From the NCBI GenBank assembly GCA_937897645.1, contig CALCNV010000097.1:1-36768 (forward strand): DNA of 36,768 bases. Reading direction: 5' to 3'. The stretch is from an uncultured Lysobacteraceae bacterium. GTDB lineage: Bacteria; Pseudomonadota; Gammaproteobacteria; Xanthomonadales; Xanthomonadaceae. The position numbers and the translations under genes were made by a program. Of the stretch, positions 1 to 8,769 are shown in pieces (the first letter of the stretch is position 1; each line of letters opens with the position of its first letter). The notes beneath the pieces were generated by a model. That model saw nothing but the letters and a program-made list of their open reading frames with translations. It searched no databases and had not been told where the DNA came from.

Positions 1-2
1 AC

Positions 3-1001
3 AAGAGCTTGGAGGCCGCTTTCGGTAATGAAACGCCATACATAACATCGATGACCACAGATGGAAGGCTGGCACTGGTACAGACGTACAGTGATCGCAA
101 TCCGGGTGACTTCTATGTTTACGATACCGTAGCCAAGAAAGCTGATCATGTCATCAGTCGTGCCACATGGTTCGATCCCGAGAAAATGGCGGAGATGCGA
201 CCGGTCGCGTTGAAGGCGCGTGATGGTCTGCAGTTGAAGGGCTATCTAACAGTGCCGCATGGTTCAGCAGCAAAGAACCTGCCATTGGTGGTATTGCCGC
301 ATGGCGGTCCGTTTGGAGCATTGGATACGTGGGGATTTGATGGCGACAACCAGATGTTGGCATCTGCCGGTTATGCAGTGCTGCAGATCAATTTCCGCGG
401 TTCCGGAAAACATGGTCGGGCCTTCCAGGAAGCGGGCCGGAAACAATGGGGTGGCACCATGCAAGACGACCTGACCGATGCCACGCGATGGGCCATCCAA
501 CAAGGCATTGCTGATCCCAACCGCATCTGCATATACGGGTCAAGCTATGGTGGCTACGCATCTCTGATGGGTGTTGCCAAGGAGCCCGATCTGTACAAGT
601 GTGCTGTGGGTTACGTGGGTGTCTACGATCTGCCGATGCTTCATTCTCGGGGCGATATCCAGGAACGTGTGTCCGGCGAGAATTTCGTGCGTGACTGGAT
701 CGGAGAGAAAGACAAGCTGGCCGGCGCTTCCCCGAACCGCATCGCCGGACAGATCAAGGTCCCTGTGTTCCTTGCGGCCGGCGGCGAAGACGAACGCGCA
801 CCTATAGAGCACAGCAAGTTGATGGAGCGAGCATTGATTGGCGCGGGCGTGCCGGTAGAAACCCTCTACTACGATACCGAAGGGCATGGTTTCTACACCG
901 AGGAACATCGCCGCGAGTTCTACACCAGGCTGTTGAATTTCCTTGCGCGCAACATCGGTGGTGCGCCGGCAAAGCCGGCGGCCGTTACCAGCACCAAGTA
1001 A
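3..1001 (+). CDS. S9 family peptidase, C-terminal part (5' end outside window)
   Basis: The reading frame is open at the left edge, so this is the 3' part of a longer gene; the TTG at position 9 is not taken as a true start. About the first 70 residues are the end of a beta-propeller and the rest is an alpha/beta-hydrolase domain of the prolyl oligopeptidase (S9) family, which cleaves short peptides. The nucleophile is the second Ser of GSSYGG (codon 543-545). An Asp in GGEDERAP and the His in EGHGFY complete a plausible triad. An Ala/Pro/Lys-rich tail follows the domain. The gene ends just before a strong terminator and faces a convergent peptide transporter. Family assignment is secure; the substrate is unknown. 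Confidence 0.93.
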   Translation, partial: KSLEAAFGNETPYITSMTTDGRLALVQTYSDRNPGDFYVYDTVAKKADHVISRATWFDPEKMAEMRPVALKARDGLQLKGYLTVPHGSAAKNLPLVVLPHGGPFGALDTWGFDGDNQMLASAGYAVLQINFRGSGKHGRAFQEAGRKQWGGTMQDDLTDATRWAIQQGIADPNRICIYGSSYGGYASLMGVAKEPDLYKCAVGYVGVYDLPMLHSRGDIQERVSGENFVRDWIGEKDKLAGASPNRIAGQIKVPVFLAAGGEDERAPIEHSKLMERALIGAGVPVETLYYDTEGHGFYTEEHRREFYTRLLNFLARNIGGAPAKPAAVTSTK

Positions 1002-1013
1002 TCGACTCATGCC

Positions 1014-1047
1014 AACAACGACGGCGCCGAAAGGCGCCGTCGTTGTT
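1014..1047. terminator. Bidirectional terminator between convergent genes
   Basis: A perfect 15-bp stem (left arm 1014-1028, right arm 1033-1047) closes a GAAA tetraloop. The arms begin and end with A/T-rich AACAA and TTGTT, giving a short U-rich tail on each strand. It lies 12 bp after the S9 peptidase stop and 19 bp from the stop of the minus-strand transporter, so it can serve both. Confidence 0.85.
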
Positions 1048-1066
1048 TGTGGAACCAGGCGCTGCC

Positions 1067-2833
1067 CTAGCGCGCGCCGTGCATCATCCGCTTCAGCAGC
1101 GGTGCCAGCAGCAGCGCGACCAGCGCGAAGCCAAGGCCGATCCACATCATCAGCCAGAACAGGTCGGCGTATTTGCCCGCGGCACTGGCCATATCCATCG
1201 TCTCGCCATGCGGCACCTCGATCGCAGCCAGCTTGCCGAACAGCGCTGCGAGGTTTTCGGAAAATGCGGTGCCCAGGAACCAGGTACCCATCATCAGGCT
1301 GACCACGCGCGGCACCGAAAGCTCGGTCACCGCGGAAAGGCCAACCGGAGACACGCACATTTCGCCGATCTCCAGGATGAGGTACGCCAGTACCAACCAC
1401 CAGACACTGGCCATCTGGCCCGATATCCCGGCCTGCTGCGCCGCCAGTGCCATCGGGATGAAAGACAGGCCTGCGAAGAACAGGCCAAGCGCGGACTTCA
1501 CCGGCTTGGATGGATCACGTCCGCGTTTTCCCAATGCTGCCCACAGCGCGGCGAAGAGCGGTGCCAGCAACACGATGAACAACGAACCCAGGTACGTCAG
1601 CGAGCCCGCCGACTGCTGCAGCGCCAGCATGTCGCGCAGCAGGAAGACCAGCATGATCACGCCCACGGCAATGAACAGGCGTTGCGGTGCGCGTGATGCA
1701 GGATCGCGCTCGGACATCCGCGCCGCCAGCACGAACGATAGTGGTGCCAACAGCAGGGAGATGATCGACCACGGTACCGGCGTGCCATCGCGGATGACCA
1801 GTGATGGCACCAGGTCCTTGGTCAGCAGGCGATCGGTGAACGTCACCCACGAGCCGTAGGTCTGCTCGTACAAGGTGAAGAACACCAGCGCCATGAAGAT
1901 GGTCACCATCAACGCGATCATCTGCTGGCGCTGCACCGGCGTGCAGTGCCGCAGCACGAACCAGGTGAACCAGACCAGCACGCCGGCCAGTACCAGCAGC
2001 ATCAGCATCAACGCCAGCGTGACTTCACCGCCCAGCGAGAATTTTCCGTTGGCCGCCGCCCACATCAGCCAGGCGACCGGCAATGCCCCCGCTACCGAAC
2101 CGGCATAGATCAACCACTCGCGTGGCACGCCCAGCACGCGTTCGCGCAGCGTGTGTGGCGCGGCAGGCTCGGCATGGCCGTCCAGGTACTTCTGCCCCCA
2201 CAGGAACATCGCCAGGCCCAGCACCATGCCGATGCCAGCAGCACCAAAGCCGTATTTCCAGCCGAAGGTTTCACCCAGGTAGGCGCAGATCAGCGCAGAG
2301 AACAGGGCCCCCAGGTTGATGCCCGCGTAGAACAGCGAAAAACCAGAATCACGACGCGGGTCGTTTTCTGGATACAGCTTGCCAACGATGGTGGAGATGT
2401 TCGGCTTGAGGAAACCCACGCCCATGATGATCAGGGCGAGCGACAGGTACGTGTAGCGCAGCGCGTTTTCGTCGCGGGTCACGACGCCGCCGACATCCAC
2501 CGCGGCCACTCCTTCAAACGCCATGCCGATGTGGCCCAGCACCAGCAACACGCCGCCGAAGACCACAGCCTTGCGCATGCCCAGCCAGCGGTCGGCCAGC
2601 AGTCCGCCGATCACCGGTATCGCATAGACCATTCCGCCGTAAGCGCCCAACAGGTCCAGGCCTGCCTTGTCGCCGAACAGGTGGTATTTGGTCAGATACA
2701 GCAGCAGCAACGCCTTCATTCCGTAGAAGGAAAAGCGTTCCCACATTTCGGTGAAGAAGCAGATGTACACGCCCTTGGGGTGGCCAAGGAAATCCCCGTG
2801 TGCCGGCAGTGCCGGCTGGATGGATGCGGACAA
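1067..2833 (-). CDS. POT/PTR-family proton-dependent oligopeptide transporter
   Basis: An inner-membrane major-facilitator protein that imports di- and tripeptides with protons. The N-terminus carries the family hallmark ending in FFTEMWERFSFYGM, and a second hallmark, FSLFYAGINLGA, lies in the fifth-helix region. About a dozen or more hydrophobic segments follow. The frame stays open upstream to 2968, but family proteins begin shortly before the first hallmark. I therefore chose the TTG at 2833, which gives MSASIQ and 588 residues and has AGGA eight bases upstream. No ATG is available at this position. It diverges from the OPT transporter, and both belong to a local set of peptide-use genes. 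Confidence 0.88.
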   Translation of the reverse strand: MSASIQPALPAHGDFLGHPKGVYICFFTEMWERFSFYGMKALLLLYLTKYHLFGDKAGLDLLGAYGGMVYAIPVIGGLLADRWLGMRKAVVFGGVLLVLGHIGMAFEGVAAVDVGGVVTRDENALRYTYLSLALIIMGVGFLKPNISTIVGKLYPENDPRRDSGFSLFYAGINLGALFSALICAYLGETFGWKYGFGAAGIGMVLGLAMFLWGQKYLDGHAEPAAPHTLRERVLGVPREWLIYAGSVAGALPVAWLMWAAANGKFSLGGEVTLALMLMLLVLAGVLVWFTWFVLRHCTPVQRQQMIALMVTIFMALVFFTLYEQTYGSWVTFTDRLLTKDLVPSLVIRDGTPVPWSIISLLLAPLSFVLAARMSERDPASRAPQRLFIAVGVIMLVFLLRDMLALQQSAGSLTYLGSLFIVLLAPLFAALWAALGKRGRDPSKPVKSALGLFFAGLSFIPMALAAQQAGISGQMASVWWLVLAYLILEIGEMCVSPVGLSAVTELSVPRVVSLMMGTWFLGTAFSENLAALFGKLAAIEVPHGETMDMASAAGKYADLFWLMMWIGLGFALVALLLAPLLKRMMHGAR

Positions 2834-2955
2834 GGGCGCGATCCTGCGTGGAAAACCGGAGTATAGCGACGTCCCGGACGTCCATGCCGCACCACGGCTG
2901 GACTTGCGTGGGGCTTCCTTATAGGTTGTCGGCACCTCGAAGCTCAGGGATCCGC
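2834..2955. promoter_or_regulatory. Divergent promoter region of the two peptide transporters
   Basis: This 122-bp gap separates the divergent POT and OPT starts. A TATACT -10-like hexamer lies on the minus strand at 2865-2860 and a TATAGG on the plus strand at 2920-2925. Neither has a convincing -35 element. The placement is suggestive only. Confidence 0.35.
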
Positions 2956-4905
2956 ATGAACAGTGCACAGACGCCGCAACTTACCTTCCGTGCCGTAGTG
3001 CTGGCGATCATCCTCGCGATGGTCCTCGCCGCAGCCAATGCCTACCTTGGCCTGTTCGCGGGCCTGACCATCGCCACTGCGATTCCCGCCGCGGTCGTCT
3101 CCATGGGCGTGCTGCGCCTGTTGGGTGGCGGCACCATCCTCGAGAACAACATCGTCCAGACCGGCGCGTCCGCAGGTTCGTCGATCGCCGCCGGCGTGAT
3201 TTTCACCATCCCCGCACTGGTGATCATGGGCTTCTGGCCCGACTTCAAATACTGGTGGGTGCTGGGCATCGCCGGATTGGGCGGCTTGCTGGGCGTGTTG
3301 TTCTCGGTGCCGTTGCGGCGCACGATGATCGTTGAAGACCCGCTGCCCTTCCCGGAAGGCAAGGCGGCGGCGGAAGTGCTGAAGGCCGGTGAGAATCCGG
3401 GTCCGGGGCTGAAGATACTTGCCTTCTCGGCAGGCATCGGCGCACTCATCAAGCTGGCGGCCGCCAGCGGGCTGCGCATGATCCCGGACAATTGGGCGGT
3501 CGCGGGTTTCTTCGGCAACGGCAAGGGCATTGCCTACCTGGGGACCAATCTGTCGCCGGCATTGCTGGGCGTGGGCTACATCGTTGGCTTAAACATCGGC
3601 ATCGTGGTCTTGTCCGGCGCGGTGTTGTCCTGGCATCTGGCGATTCCCATCTACAACGCGTTTTTCATGGGCAGCGATCCGGCTCTGGCCGCGCAAGTGG
3701 TGGGCGCCAGCGCTGCCGACACCGCATTCGCGATTTGGTCGGCGAAGATCCGTTACCTGGGCGTGGGCGCGATGTTGATTGGCGGCGTGTGGACTTTGTT
3801 CTCGCTGCGCAAGTCCCTGTTGTCCGGCATTCGCAGTGGCTTTGCAGCCGCGCGCAAGAATACTGGTGAAGCAGTCGCCGAAACCGACCGCGACCTGCCG
3901 ATGAAATGGATGCTGGTCGCACTGGTGCTGTTCGTTATTCCGCTGGCCTTCCTGTACCAGGCCATCGTGAATCAATGGCTCGTCGCCATCCCGATGACCA
4001 TCATCATGATCGTGGCTGGTTTCCTGTTCGTGTCGGTGTCCGGTTATCTCGCCGGACTGGTCGGTTCGTCGAATAATCCGGTGTCGGGCATCACCATTGC
4101 CACTATCCTGTTCGCATCGGTGGTACTCGTATTGCTGCTCGGCCGTGACTCGGACAAGGGCGCGGTTGCGGCCATCATGATCGGTGCCGTGGTGTGCTGC
4201 GCGGCGGCGGTGGGTGGCGACAACCTGCAGGACCTCAAGGCCGGCTACCTGGTTGGCGCCACGCCGTGGAAGCAGCAGCTCATGCTGGCCATCGGCGCAT
4301 TCTCGTGCGCATTGATCATGGCGCCCGTGCTCAACCTGCTGGCCGCGGCCTACGGCATCGGCGCACCGACGCCGGAACATCCCAATTCACTGTCCGCACC
4401 GCAGGCCACCTTGATGGCATCGGTGGCCAAGGGCATGTTTGGCGGCAAGTTGCCGTGGGGCATGATCGCGATTGGCGTAGGCGTGGGCGCGGTGATCATC
4501 GCGTTCGACGAATGGTTGAAATCACGTGGCTCGAAGTTCCGCGTGCCCGTGCTTGCCGCGGCCATTGGCATCTACCTTCCGCTGGAACTGATGGTGCCGA
4601 TCTTCCTTGGTGGCCTGATCTCCCATTACGTGCAGCGCAAGCACGGTGTCAGTGACGACGATGAAGAAGCGAAGGACCGCATCCACCGCCCGGGCACGCT
4701 GTTCTCCGCGGGCCTGATCACCGGCGAAGCCCTGATGGGCATCGCCATCGCAGTGCCTATCGTGATGACCAGCAATGCGGAAGTCCTGGCCATGCCTGAG
4801 GCCTGGCATTTCAGCCAATGGGTGGGGCTAGCTGTATTGGCGGTAGTGGGCTGGTTGCTGTACCGCAGCGGTGCAAAGCCACATGAACAGGCAACTTCCG
4901 CCTGA
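2956..4905 (+). CDS. OPT family oligopeptide transporter
   Basis: A 649-residue polytopic inner-membrane protein of the oligopeptide transporter (OPT) family. It has roughly 14-16 hydrophobic segments and the conserved early stretch NAYLGLFAGLTIATAIPAAV. Later motifs include SSNNPVSGITIATI and GGDNLQDLKAGYLVGATP, typical of bacterial OPT members. The ATG at 2956 has AGGG six bases upstream and gives the family-like MNSAQTPQLTFRAVVLAI. The longer in-frame extension to 2800 runs antisense into the divergent gene and is rejected. The family imports oligopeptides or metal-chelate peptides; the exact substrate cannot be read from sequence. An exported S9 peptidase follows after 95 bp. Confidence 0.93.
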   Translation: MNSAQTPQLTFRAVVLAIILAMVLAAANAYLGLFAGLTIATAIPAAVVSMGVLRLLGGGTILENNIVQTGASAGSSIAAGVIFTIPALVIMGFWPDFKYWWVLGIAGLGGLLGVLFSVPLRRTMIVEDPLPFPEGKAAAEVLKAGENPGPGLKILAFSAGIGALIKLAAASGLRMIPDNWAVAGFFGNGKGIAYLGTNLSPALLGVGYIVGLNIGIVVLSGAVLSWHLAIPIYNAFFMGSDPALAAQVVGASAADTAFAIWSAKIRYLGVGAMLIGGVWTLFSLRKSLLSGIRSGFAAARKNTGEAVAETDRDLPMKWMLVALVLFVIPLAFLYQAIVNQWLVAIPMTIIMIVAGFLFVSVSGYLAGLVGSSNNPVSGITIATILFASVVLVLLLGRDSDKGAVAAIMIGAVVCCAAAVGGDNLQDLKAGYLVGATPWKQQLMLAIGAFSCALIMAPVLNLLAAAYGIGAPTPEHPNSLSAPQATLMASVAKGMFGGKLPWGMIAIGVGVGAVIIAFDEWLKSRGSKFRVPVLAAAIGIYLPLELMVPIFLGGLISHYVQRKHGVSDDDEEAKDRIHRPGTLFSAGLITGEALMGIAIAVPIVMTSNAEVLAMPEAWHFSQWVGLAVLAVVGWLLYRSGAKPHEQATSA

Positions 4906-4943
4906 AAAATGGGGGCGTGACGCGAAGATGTGACTTCATGCCT

Positions 4944-4973
4944 TTGCGTTGCGTGCGTATTGCGGCCTACCAT
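4944..4973 (+). promoter_or_regulatory. Possible sigma70 promoter of the S9 peptidase
   Basis: TTGCGT (4944-4949) and TACCAT (4968-4973) are separated by 18 bp, 27 bp before the ATG at 5001. Each hexamer matches the consensus at about four of six positions. It is a weak candidate. Confidence 0.3.
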
Positions 4974-5000
4974 CAAGGATTACCGTTTTCGGAGTCCTTG

Positions 5001-7067
5001 ATGAAGTTTCGTATCGCATTGTTGCCGTTATGCCTGCTGGCCAGCCTGCCTGCGTTCGCCGCACCGCGCGGATTCGAGGTGCGCGACATGGTCGCGCTGG
5101 ATCGTGTGTCCTCGCCCACCTTGTCGCCCGATGGCAGCGTGGTCGTGTTCGCCAAGCGCGTGATGGACAAGGACGTGGTCAAGGCCAGCACCGGCTTGTG
5201 GATGCGCAATCTATTGAGCCGCGACATGGCGCCGCCGCGACAGTTCACGCCCGAGGGTTGGAATGTCAATTCGCCCGCGTTCTCGCCGGACGGCAAGTCC
5301 GTGTATTTCCTCAGCGCGAAATCGGGCACGCAGCAGCTCTATTCCATGCCCTTGCAGGGTGGGAAACCACGACAGCTGACCGCATTCGCACTGGACGTGG
5401 GCAGCTACCAGTTGTCGCCGGATGGCACGCAGCTGCTCTTCAGCAGCGAGACCTTCGCCGAGTGCAAGGCCGACTTTGCCTGCACGCAGAAGCGCCAGGA
5501 CGACACGAAGGCCAGGAAGAGCACCGGCGTCGTGCATGACCGCCTGTTCGTGCGCCACTGGGATGCCTGGGTCGATGGCCGTCGCAATCGCCTGTTCGTG
5601 GCGACGTTGCCCGCTGCAACCTCCGCGCCGGCAAGTGCGGCGGTCTCGTTGACGCATGGCATCGACGGCGATGCGCCGTCCAAGCCGTTCGGCGACGCGA
5701 GCGAATACACCTGGGCGCCGGATGGGAAATCCATCGTCGCCAGCATCCGAGTGGCAGGCAAGTCCGAGGCCTGGTCCACCAATTTCGACCTGTTCCGCAT
5801 CAATGTCGATGGCAGTGGCACGCCCGCCAACCTCACTGCCGCCAACCCGGCATGGGACACCACGCCGGTGTTCAGTGCGGATGGCAAGACACTGTTCTAT
5901 CGCGCCACTACGCGTCCCGGCTTCGAGGCGGATCGCTTTGGCCTGCGCGCACTTGAACTCGCATCCGGGACGTTGAAAGAAATCGCCGCGGACTGGGATC
6001 GTTCTGCCGATGGCATCAGTTTGTCCGAAGACGGCCAGACGTTGTTCACCACCGCGGGAGACGTCGGCCAGCATCCGCTGTTCGGCATCGACCTGGGCAG
6101 CGGACAGGTGCGGCAAGTGGTGGGCGAAGGCACCGTCTCGGCATTCGACCTCGCCGGCGACACCCTGGCCTTCACTCGCAATACCTTGCAGAGCGGCGAC
6201 CAGTTGTTCACCACCACGCTGGCCGGCGAACCGTTGCGCGCAATCACGCAGAGCACCTCGGAACGCCTGCCGGACGTGGCCATGGGCGCGTCGCAGCAGT
6301 TCAGCTTCAAGGGCTGGAATGGCGAAACCGTGCACGGCTTCGTGGTCAAGCCCTGGGATTTCGAAGAAGGCAAGACGTATCCGGTCGCATTCCTGATCCA
6401 TGGCGGCCCACAGGGCAGCTTCGGCAACAGTTGGAGCTACCGCTGGAATCCGCAGACCTATGCGGGACAGGGGTATGCCGTAGTGATGATCGATTTCCAC
6501 GGCTCCACCGGCTATGGGCAGGCCTTCACCGATTCCATCAGCCAGGATTGGGGCGGGAAGCCATTGGAAGATTTGCAGAAGGGTTGGGCAGCGGCGCAGC
6601 AGAAATTCCCATTCCTCGATGCAGGCAAGGCATGCGCCTTGGGTGCCAGTTATGGCGGCTACATGGTCAACTGGATTGCCGGCAACTGGAATGAGCCGTG
6701 GAAATGCCTGGTCAACCACGACGGCGTGTTCAACACGCTGTCGATGGGGTATGTGACCGAGGAACAATGGTTCACCCATTGGGAATTCGGTGGGGCGCCC
6801 TACGAAAACCAGAAGGGCTACGAGAAATTCAATCCCGTGAACCATGTTGCCCAATGGCGCGTGCCGATGCTGGTGGTGCAGGGCGAGAAGGACTACCGCG
6901 TGCCGGTCGACCAGGGCTTGTCCGCGTTCACCGCCTTGCAACGCAAGGGCATCGAATCGAAGTTGCTGTATTTCCCGGACGAGAACCACTGGGTGCTGAA
7001 GCCGCAGAACAGCGTGCTGTGGCATGACACGGTGAATGGCTGGTTGAAGCAGCATATCGGCCGATAA
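5001..7067 (+). CDS. Exported S9 family peptidase (dipeptidyl/acylaminoacyl-peptidase type)
   Basis: This enzyme should cleave short peptides in the periplasm or outside the cell. It is 688 residues long. A Sec signal peptide (MKFRIALLPLCLLASLPAFAA) is followed by a WD40/PD40-type propeller with repeated SPDG motifs and a C-terminal alpha/beta-hydrolase domain. The triad is Ser550 in GASYGGY, Asp631 in GEKDYRVP and His663 in DENHWV. The start at 5001 has GGAG six bases upstream and yields the signal peptide; the frame is open 28 codons further upstream without any such support. It lies directly after the OPT transporter, consistent with cleavage of peptides before uptake. Substrate preference is unknown. 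Confidence 0.94.
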   Translation: MKFRIALLPLCLLASLPAFAAPRGFEVRDMVALDRVSSPTLSPDGSVVVFAKRVMDKDVVKASTGLWMRNLLSRDMAPPRQFTPEGWNVNSPAFSPDGKSVYFLSAKSGTQQLYSMPLQGGKPRQLTAFALDVGSYQLSPDGTQLLFSSETFAECKADFACTQKRQDDTKARKSTGVVHDRLFVRHWDAWVDGRRNRLFVATLPAATSAPASAAVSLTHGIDGDAPSKPFGDASEYTWAPDGKSIVASIRVAGKSEAWSTNFDLFRINVDGSGTPANLTAANPAWDTTPVFSADGKTLFYRATTRPGFEADRFGLRALELASGTLKEIAADWDRSADGISLSEDGQTLFTTAGDVGQHPLFGIDLGSGQVRQVVGEGTVSAFDLAGDTLAFTRNTLQSGDQLFTTTLAGEPLRAITQSTSERLPDVAMGASQQFSFKGWNGETVHGFVVKPWDFEEGKTYPVAFLIHGGPQGSFGNSWSYRWNPQTYAGQGYAVVMIDFHGSTGYGQAFTDSISQDWGGKPLEDLQKGWAAAQQKFPFLDAGKACALGASYGGYMVNWIAGNWNEPWKCLVNHDGVFNTLSMGYVTEEQWFTHWEFGGAPYENQKGYEKFNPVNHVAQWRVPMLVVQGEKDYRVPVDQGLSAFTALQRKGIESKLLYFPDENHWVLKPQNSVLWHDTVNGWLKQHIGR

Positions 7068-7076
7068 TCCTGCAGG

Positions 7077-7099
7077 CCGTGGTGGAACTTCCGCCACGG
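7077..7099 (+). other. Intercistronic stem-loop
   Basis: CCGTGGTGG (7077-7085) pairs with CCGCCACGG (7091-7099), with one G-U pair and a 5-base loop. It sits 9 bp after the S9 peptidase stop and has no T-run. It may be a weak terminator or an mRNA-stabilising hairpin between two co-directional genes. Confidence 0.4.
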
Positions 7100-7127
7100 T
7101 CCGTCCGTATCCTGATGGAGTCACTAC

Positions 7128-8390
7128 ATGGCTGTTGAAAGTGCAGGCCCTTCCACTGCCCTGATCCAGAATGACATCGTCCTGTTTGGCCTGATAGCCG
7201 CCACCCTGGGCCTGGTGTTCTGGACCGCATCCCGCGACAGCGGATTCTGGAAGAAGTTCTACACCTACGTGCCGGCTTTGTTGCTCTGCTATTTCATTCC
7301 CGGCATCTACAACAGCATCGGCCTGATCGATGGTAGTGCCAGCAAGCTGTACAACCCCGTCGCCAGTCGCGTGCTGCTGCCAGCGGCGCTGGTGTTGTTG
7401 ACCCTGACCATTGATTTGAAAGGCGTGCTGCGGCTGGGGCCAAAACTGCTGGCGATGTATGTCGGCGCTTCCATTAGCGTCATGCTGGGCGCATTTGTCG
7501 CCTTCTGGGTGATGGGATTAATCCATCCGGAAACCGTCGCAGGCGACACCTGGGGTGGCATGGTGGCGTTGGCGGGAAGCTGGATCGGCGGCGGCGCGAA
7601 CATGCTGGCGATGAAGGAAGTCTTCAACGTCAACGAAACCACCTTCGGTCAGTTCGTGGTGGTGGATGTCAGCGTCGGCTATCTGTGGATGGCGATACTG
7701 ATCTTCCTGGCCAACCGTGCGCAGGCCATCGACGCGCGCACCGGCGCCGACACGCGCGCCATCGAGGACCTGAAGCAGCGCCTGGCCAGCTACCAGAAGG
7801 AACACGAGCGGGTCACGTCGCTGGCCGACCTGATGGTCATCGTCGGCATTGCTTTTGGAACCGTGGGGCTTGCACATGCCATCGCGGGCCCGGCCTCGGC
7901 ATGGTTCGCGCAGAACGTATCGTGGGCCAGGCAGGTCAGCCTGCACGAGCCCTTCGTGTGGGTGGTGGTGCTGTCCACGTTTGCCGGCCTGGGCCTCAGT
8001 TTCACCCGTGCGCGCACGCTGGATGGCGCAGGCGCATCCAAGGTGGGCACGATGTTCCTGTATATCCTCATCGCCTGCATCGGCATGCAGATGGACATCG
8101 GCTCGCTGGCCGACAAGCCGTGGCTGCTGGCGCTGGGCCTGATCTGGATCGTGGTGCACATCGTGTTGCTGTTGTTGCTGGCCAAGCTGCTGCGGGTACC
8201 GTTCTTCTACTTCGCCATGGGTTCGCAGAGCAACATCGGCGGGCCGGCATCGGCACCGGTGGTGGCCTCGGTGTTCCATCCCTCGTTGGCGCCGGTGGGT
8301 GCCTTGCTGGGTGCGTTGGGTTACGCGACAGGTACGGTGGCTGCCTATATCGTCGGCGTCGTGTTGCGCGGAATGGCGGGTCAGGGTTGA
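7128..8390 (+). CDS. DUF819 family integral membrane protein
   Basis: A 420-residue polytopic inner-membrane protein that I recognise as the DUF819 family (YjcL-like), whose transport role is unproven. About eleven hydrophobic segments are visible, including the glycine-rich GGMVALAGSWIGGGANMLAMKE and GSQSNIGGPASAPVVASVFHPSL, which resemble paired re-entrant motifs of transporters. A hydrophilic, partly helical loop (about residues 200-230) separates two halves. The ATG at 7128 has GGAG seven bases upstream. It follows the S9 peptidase by 60 bp and may be co-transcribed with it. That context hints at amino-acid or peptide traffic, but this is inference. Confidence 0.85.
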   Translation: MAVESAGPSTALIQNDIVLFGLIAATLGLVFWTASRDSGFWKKFYTYVPALLLCYFIPGIYNSIGLIDGSASKLYNPVASRVLLPAALVLLTLTIDLKGVLRLGPKLLAMYVGASISVMLGAFVAFWVMGLIHPETVAGDTWGGMVALAGSWIGGGANMLAMKEVFNVNETTFGQFVVVDVSVGYLWMAILIFLANRAQAIDARTGADTRAIEDLKQRLASYQKEHERVTSLADLMVIVGIAFGTVGLAHAIAGPASAWFAQNVSWARQVSLHEPFVWVVVLSTFAGLGLSFTRARTLDGAGASKVGTMFLYILIACIGMQMDIGSLADKPWLLALGLIWIVVHIVLLLLLAKLLRVPFFYFAMGSQSNIGGPASAPVVASVFHPSLAPVGALLGALGYATGTVAAYIVGVVLRGMAGQG

Positions 8391-8404
8391 GGTAGACCTG
8401 GTTT

Positions 8405-8472
8405 GTGGGAGCGACGTAAGTCGCGATGAAGCTCTACCGGGAAAGCTTCATCGCGACTTACGTCGCTCCCAC
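8405..8472. repeat. REP element, GTGGGAGCGACG class, full inverted pair
   Basis: Arms 8405-8433 and 8444-8472 form a near-perfect 29-bp inverted repeat around a short spacer. The head is GTGGGAGCGACGTAAGTCGC. The same sequence recurs at 10979, 21996 and 29411. It lies 14 bp after the DUF819 stop, between convergent genes. Confidence 0.9.
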
Positions 8473-8488
8473 AGACGTGCAATGCCAT

Positions 8489-8520
8489 AAAAAAAAGGCG
8501 AAGCCATGGCTTCGCCTTTT
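8489..8520. terminator. Rho-independent terminator of cstA-ybdD (bidirectional)
   Basis: GGCGAAGCC (8497-8505) pairs with GGCTTCGCC (8508-8516) around a 2-base gap. It has an A-run on the left (8489-8496), giving eight U residues for minus-strand transcripts, and TTTT on the right. It lies 24 bp after the ybdD stop and also faces the DUF819 gene. Confidence 0.92.
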
Positions 8521-8544
8521 CCAGTTCTTGTTTCATTCGCAAGA

Positions 8545-8769
8545 TCAGCAGCAGCGAAACCCGTTGCTGCCGCCAAAGCGTGCGTTCTGCCGTTCGCGGA
8601 AGAAGGTCTTGTAGTCCATGGGTTCACGGTCCGGATGCTTCTCCAGCACGTGGCGCACGTAGTTGTCGTAGTCCGGCACGCCACAGCACAGGCGCGCGGT
8701 CTGCACCAGGCGCCACCACACGCGGCGGTGGGCCTGGTACTGGCCTGCGGGAACCAGTCCCGTGCCCAT
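8545..8769 (-). CDS. ybdD: YbdD/YjiX family protein (CstA partner)
   Basis: A 74-residue cytosolic protein of the YbdD/YjiX (DUF466) family, encoded next to CstA-type permeases in many proteobacteria. The diagnostic segments are GVPDYDNYV, HPDREPM and FFRERQNARFGG, and the protein ends in a CC pair, as in Escherichia coli YbdD. The ATG at 8769 overlaps the cstA stop (TGATG), indicating translational coupling. The TTG one codon earlier is less likely. The family is thought to help the permease take up pyruvate or peptides; its biochemical action is not established. Confidence 0.93.
   Translation of the reverse strand: MGTGLVPAGQYQAHRRVWWRLVQTARLCCGVPDYDNYVRHVLEKHPDREPMDYKTFFRERQNARFGGSNGFRCC

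Noticed and set aside
4922..4940. Possible CRP/Clp-type TGTGA site before the S9 peptidase
   Set aside because: Only one half-site (TGTGA) is present; the second half does not match.
5211..7124. 637-codon minus-strand open frame
   Set aside because: It is antisense to the S9 peptidase, which has a full catalytic triad and signal peptide; the frame is a composition artefact.
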